Positions 7,316 to 8,487 of a stretch of DNA of 8,487 bases are shown piece after piece; position 1 is the first letter of the stretch, and each line of letters begins with the position of its first letter. Source of the stretch: JAXDBV01 sp034678415 (lineage in GTDB: Bacteria > Bacteroidota > Bacteroidia > Bacteroidales > VadinHA17); the NCBI GenBank assembly GCA_034678415.1, contig JAXDBV010000146.1:1-8487 (forward strand), read 5' to 3'. The translations under genes were made by a program, and so were the position numbers. The notes under the pieces are model-generated. The model did no database searches and was not told where the DNA came from. It worked only from the letters and a program-made list of their open reading frames with translations.

Positions 7316-7343
7316 CCGGGTGTTTGTAGCATCCGGTTTTTTT
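7316..7343 (+). terminator. Intrinsic terminator of the T9SS-domain gene
   Basis: CCGGGTG (7316-7322) pairs with CATCCGG (7330-7336), seven pairs with one G-T, around the loop TTTGTAG. Seven Ts follow (7337-7343). It lies 45 nt after the stop codon and is the best terminator in the window. Confidence 0.85.
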
Positions 7344-7416
7344 AAATGATGATTACAGGCGGTACATCTTGGACTGTCGTCCGGCCGCAATATCTTCTGA
7401 TATACCCGGGCTCCTG

Positions 7417-7439
7417 CATCCCTTGCACAGGGATGTTTT
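7417..7439 (+). terminator. Second T-tailed hairpin, possible back-up terminator
   Basis: CATCCC (7417-7422) and GGGATG (7430-7435) form a perfect six-pair stem with a seven-base loop, followed by TTTTC. It could be a back-up terminator for the T9SS-domain gene about 80 nt upstream. No other plus-strand gene ends nearby. Confidence 0.4.
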
Positions 7440-7476
7440 CTCCATGCAGCACCCGTTGATCAGCTTCGCAACCTGG

Positions 7477-7505
7477 CTTTTTTGCGTTGCGGAGAGAGCG
7501 GGATT
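7477..7505 (-). repeat. Direct repeat copy 1: detached tRNA-Ser 3' end plus flank
   Basis: These 29 bases are identical to 7645-7673. On the minus strand they comprise the last 16 nt of tRNA-Ser (AAT of the T-loop, CCCGC, TCTCTCC and the discriminator G) plus 13 nt of downstream flank. Sequence on either side differs from that at the tRNA, so this is a partial copy and not a second tRNA gene. A detached tRNA 3' end in direct orientation is the usual mark of site-specific integration, but the 139 nt between copies hold no integrase. Confidence 0.85.
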
Positions 7506-7543
7506 ACAGCGTGTGATCCGGGTGTGTGGATCCCTGCAACGCT

Positions 7544-7561
7544 AAAAACACACTTCGTGTG
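7544..7561 (-). terminator. Short hairpin with T-run downstream of tRNA-Ser
   Basis: On the minus strand CACAC-GAA-GTGTG (7561-7549) is followed by five Ts (7548-7544), about 100 nt beyond the tRNA 3' end. It is also followed by GTTCTTTTT on the plus strand, so it could act in both directions. The stem is only five pairs. Confidence 0.4.
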
Positions 7562-7616
7562 GTTCTTTTTATTTTCCCTGAGTTGTCGCTGGTGCGTGAC
7601 ACCACTCCGCCTCATG

Positions 7617-7651
7617 AAAAATAAAAACGCCATGCTGTGCATGACTTTTTT
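7617..7651 (-). terminator. Hairpin just downstream of tRNA-Ser, possible terminator
   Basis: CATGC (7631-7635) pairs with GCATG (7639-7643) around TGT. On the minus strand it begins 14 nt after the tRNA end and is followed by GCG and then TTTTTATTTT (7627-7617). On the plus strand it is followed by AC and six Ts (7646-7651). The short stem and the three-base gap before the T-run make it a modest candidate. Confidence 0.4.
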
Positions 7652-7673
7652 GCGTTGCGGAGAGAGCGGGATT
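7645..7673 (-). repeat. Direct repeat copy 2, inside tRNA-Ser and its flank
   Basis: This is the copy that overlaps the functional tRNA: 7658-7673 is the tRNA 3' end and 7645-7657 the flank. It is identical over 29 bases to 7477-7505, with a period of 168 nt. Confidence 0.85.
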
Positions 7674-7745
7674 CGAACCCGCGAATCACTTTTGGCGATT
7701 ACACGCTCTCCAGGCGTGCGCCTTAGACCACTCGGCCATCTCTCC
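7658..7745 (-). tRNA. tRNA-Ser (anticodon GGA)
   Basis: The 88-nt minus-strand sequence folds as a type II tRNA. The acceptor GGAGAGA (7745-7739) pairs with TCTCTCC (7665-7659), and the D-arm is GCCGAGTGGTCTAAGGC. The anticodon stem CACGC/GCGTG encloses CTGGAGA, giving anticodon GGA (reads UCC and UCU). The long variable arm is ATCGC/GTGAT. The T-arm is GCGGG-TTCGAAT-CCCGC and the discriminator is G. The 3' CCA is not encoded. It lies 58 nt downstream of ansA on the same strand. Confidence 0.97.
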
Positions 7746-7752
7746 TGTAACA

Positions 7753-7772
7753 GTGCCGCAGAACGGCGGCAC
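7753..7772. other. Strong hairpin between ansA and tRNA-Ser
   Basis: GTGCCGC (7753-7759) and GCGGCAC (7766-7772) form a perfect seven-pair stem with a six-base loop. It has no T-run on either side, so it is not a standard intrinsic terminator. It lies 7 nt upstream of the tRNA 5' end and could affect processing of an ansA-tRNA read-through transcript or be a degenerate terminator. Confidence 0.45.
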
Positions 7773-7803
7773 AAAATACGAAAAAACCCCGAATTACGGC
7801 ATC

Positions 7804-8487
7804 TCAAACGCTCATTTCTCCCCTCAACGATCTGCCCAGCATACTCTTCACCCTGTCGATAGAGGCGTTCTGGCCCAGCAGGTACATGAGCTTTGTGATG
7901 GCGGCCTCGGTGGTGATATCGTATCCGCTGATCACTCCTCTTTCCAGGAGTCCCATGCTGGTCTCATACTTGCCCATATCAACGCTTCCCGCGTGGCACT
8001 GGGTGACATTCAGCACAATGATGCCTTTTTTTACCGCTCTGCCGATGGTCTCAAGGAACCACCGGCTGGAAGGAGCATTGCCTGCACCGAATGTCTCGAG
8101 AATAAGGGCTTTCAACCCCGGGATATTGAGCACAGCCTGTACCATCTCCCTGCTGATGCCGGGGAATATCTTGAGGATCATAACACTGCCGTCAAGGCGC
8201 GTGTGCACTTTCAGGGGGATCTTGCGGGTAGGGTAGCGAATGGCGCCGTAGTTGAAACGGATATGCACTCCCACCTCGGCAAGGGGAGGATAGTTATCGG
8301 AAGAGAAGGCGTTGAAATGCTCTGCATTGTACTTACGGGTGCGGTTGCCGCGGAAGAGCTTGTTCTCAAAATAAATACACACCTCGGGAACCATTGGTTC
8401 ACCCTCCTGCCGTGCCGCGGCAATCTCAATGGCAGTGATCAGGTTTTCGCGGCCGTCGGTACGCAGCATACCTATCGGAAGCTGTGA
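7804..8487 (-). CDS. ansA: Type I L-asparaginase, C-terminal part
   Basis: The visible 227 residues begin SQLPIGMLRTDGRENLI, the conserved segment that follows the catalytic Lys region in asparaginases (GSQ.P...LR.DG..NL), and continue through CIYFENKLFRGNRTRK, FSSDNYPPLAEVGVHI and LETFGAGNAP to the stop. This matches the cytoplasmic type I enzyme (AnsA), which hydrolyses L-asparagine to aspartate and ammonia. The catalytic Thr residues and the Lys lie in the N-terminal part beyond the right edge. The ATG at 8469 is internal, because the frame is open and conserved up to 8487. The length to the stop fits a protein of about 340-350 aa. Gene order on the minus strand is ansA then tRNA-Ser, with no clear U-tract terminator between them. 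Confidence 0.93.
   Translation of the reverse strand, partial: SQLPIGMLRTDGRENLITAIEIAAARQEGEPMVPEVCIYFENKLFRGNRTRKYNAEHFNAFSSDNYPPLAEVGVHIRFNYGAIRYPTRKIPLKVHTRLDGSVMILKIFPGISREMVQAVLNIPGLKALILETFGAGNAPSSRWFLETIGRAVKKGIIVLNVTQCHAGSVDMGKYETSMGLLERGVISGYDITTEAAITKLMYLLGQNASIDRVKSMLGRSLRGEMSV

Larger units (their letters stand above)
7271..7657. other. Gene-free, hairpin-rich region next to tRNA-Ser
   Basis: No credible coding region is seen across these 387 nt. It contains the terminator at 7316-7343, a second T-tailed hairpin at 7417-7439, a 29-bp copy of the tRNA-Ser 3' end with flank at 7477-7505, and two short hairpins with T-runs (7544-7561, 7617-7651) suited to ending the tRNA transcript. 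Position 7344-7416 shows nothing recognisable. Short reading frames here repeat the same peptide only because of the duplicated tRNA end. Confidence 0.6.

Noticed and set aside
7484..7542. Integron attC-like reading of the GCGTTGC/GCAACGC inverted repeat
   Set aside because: The arms do not fit the RYYYAAC and GTTRRRY core sites, and no integron integrase is present.
7460..7862. Overlapping reading frames on both strands around the tRNA, with a repeated peptide
   Set aside because: They read through the tRNA and its duplicated end; the repeated peptide is a by-product of the 29-bp DNA repeat.
7753..8487. Long plus-strand open reading frame (244 codons) across the right edge
   Set aside because: It lies opposite ansA, whose minus-strand translation has clear asparaginase motifs; the plus-strand translation resembles no protein and starts within the ansA-tRNA spacer hairpin.

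Overview
The window looks like chromosomal DNA of a member of the Bacteroidota, probably of the order Bacteroidales. The signs are a type IX secretion (T9SS) C-terminal sorting domain, a small membrane protein with the GldL-like FKxxHWPG motif, a GH172 (DUF2961) glycosidase, A-rich leaders without Shine-Dalgarno sites, and one good match to the Bacteroidetes -7 box (TAnnTTTG). The genus cannot be fixed from the sequence.

Layout. Positions 1-2010 (+) hold the 3' part of a GH172 glycosidase followed 22 nt later by a probable lipoprotein amidohydrolase of the FluG/glutamine-synthetase-linked type; together they look like the end of a glycan or aglycone degradation operon. Positions 2243-3484 (+) encode an exported, probably outer-membrane beta-barrel protein of a widespread but unnamed family. 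It converges with a minus-strand cluster at 6663-3678: a 61-aa GldL-like membrane protein, a small membrane-protein gene that appears frameshifted (6444-6028), and a 788-aa LtaS-like membrane sulfatase/phosphotransferase whose start overlaps the preceding reading frame by 17 nt. The divergent gene at 6902-7270 (+) is a miniature secreted protein made of little more than a signal peptide and a T9SS sorting domain; it ends in a clear intrinsic terminator. A palindrome lies in the 232-nt region between the two divergent units.

Positions 7271-7657 contain no gene but are rich in hairpins and carry a 29-bp direct copy of the 3' end of the neighbouring tRNA-Ser(GGA) plus its downstream flank. This resembles an attachment-site scar, although no integrase is visible. 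The tRNA (7745-7658, -) lies 58 nt downstream of ansA (type I L-asparaginase), which enters from the right edge with its N-terminal part missing.

No CRISPR array, insertion sequence, rRNA or obvious defence system was seen. The items most worth a second look are the tRNA 3'-end repeat, the nearly cargo-free T9SS protein, the broken small gene inside the GldL-like/LtaS-like cluster, and the pairing of a FluG-like amidohydrolase with GH172.
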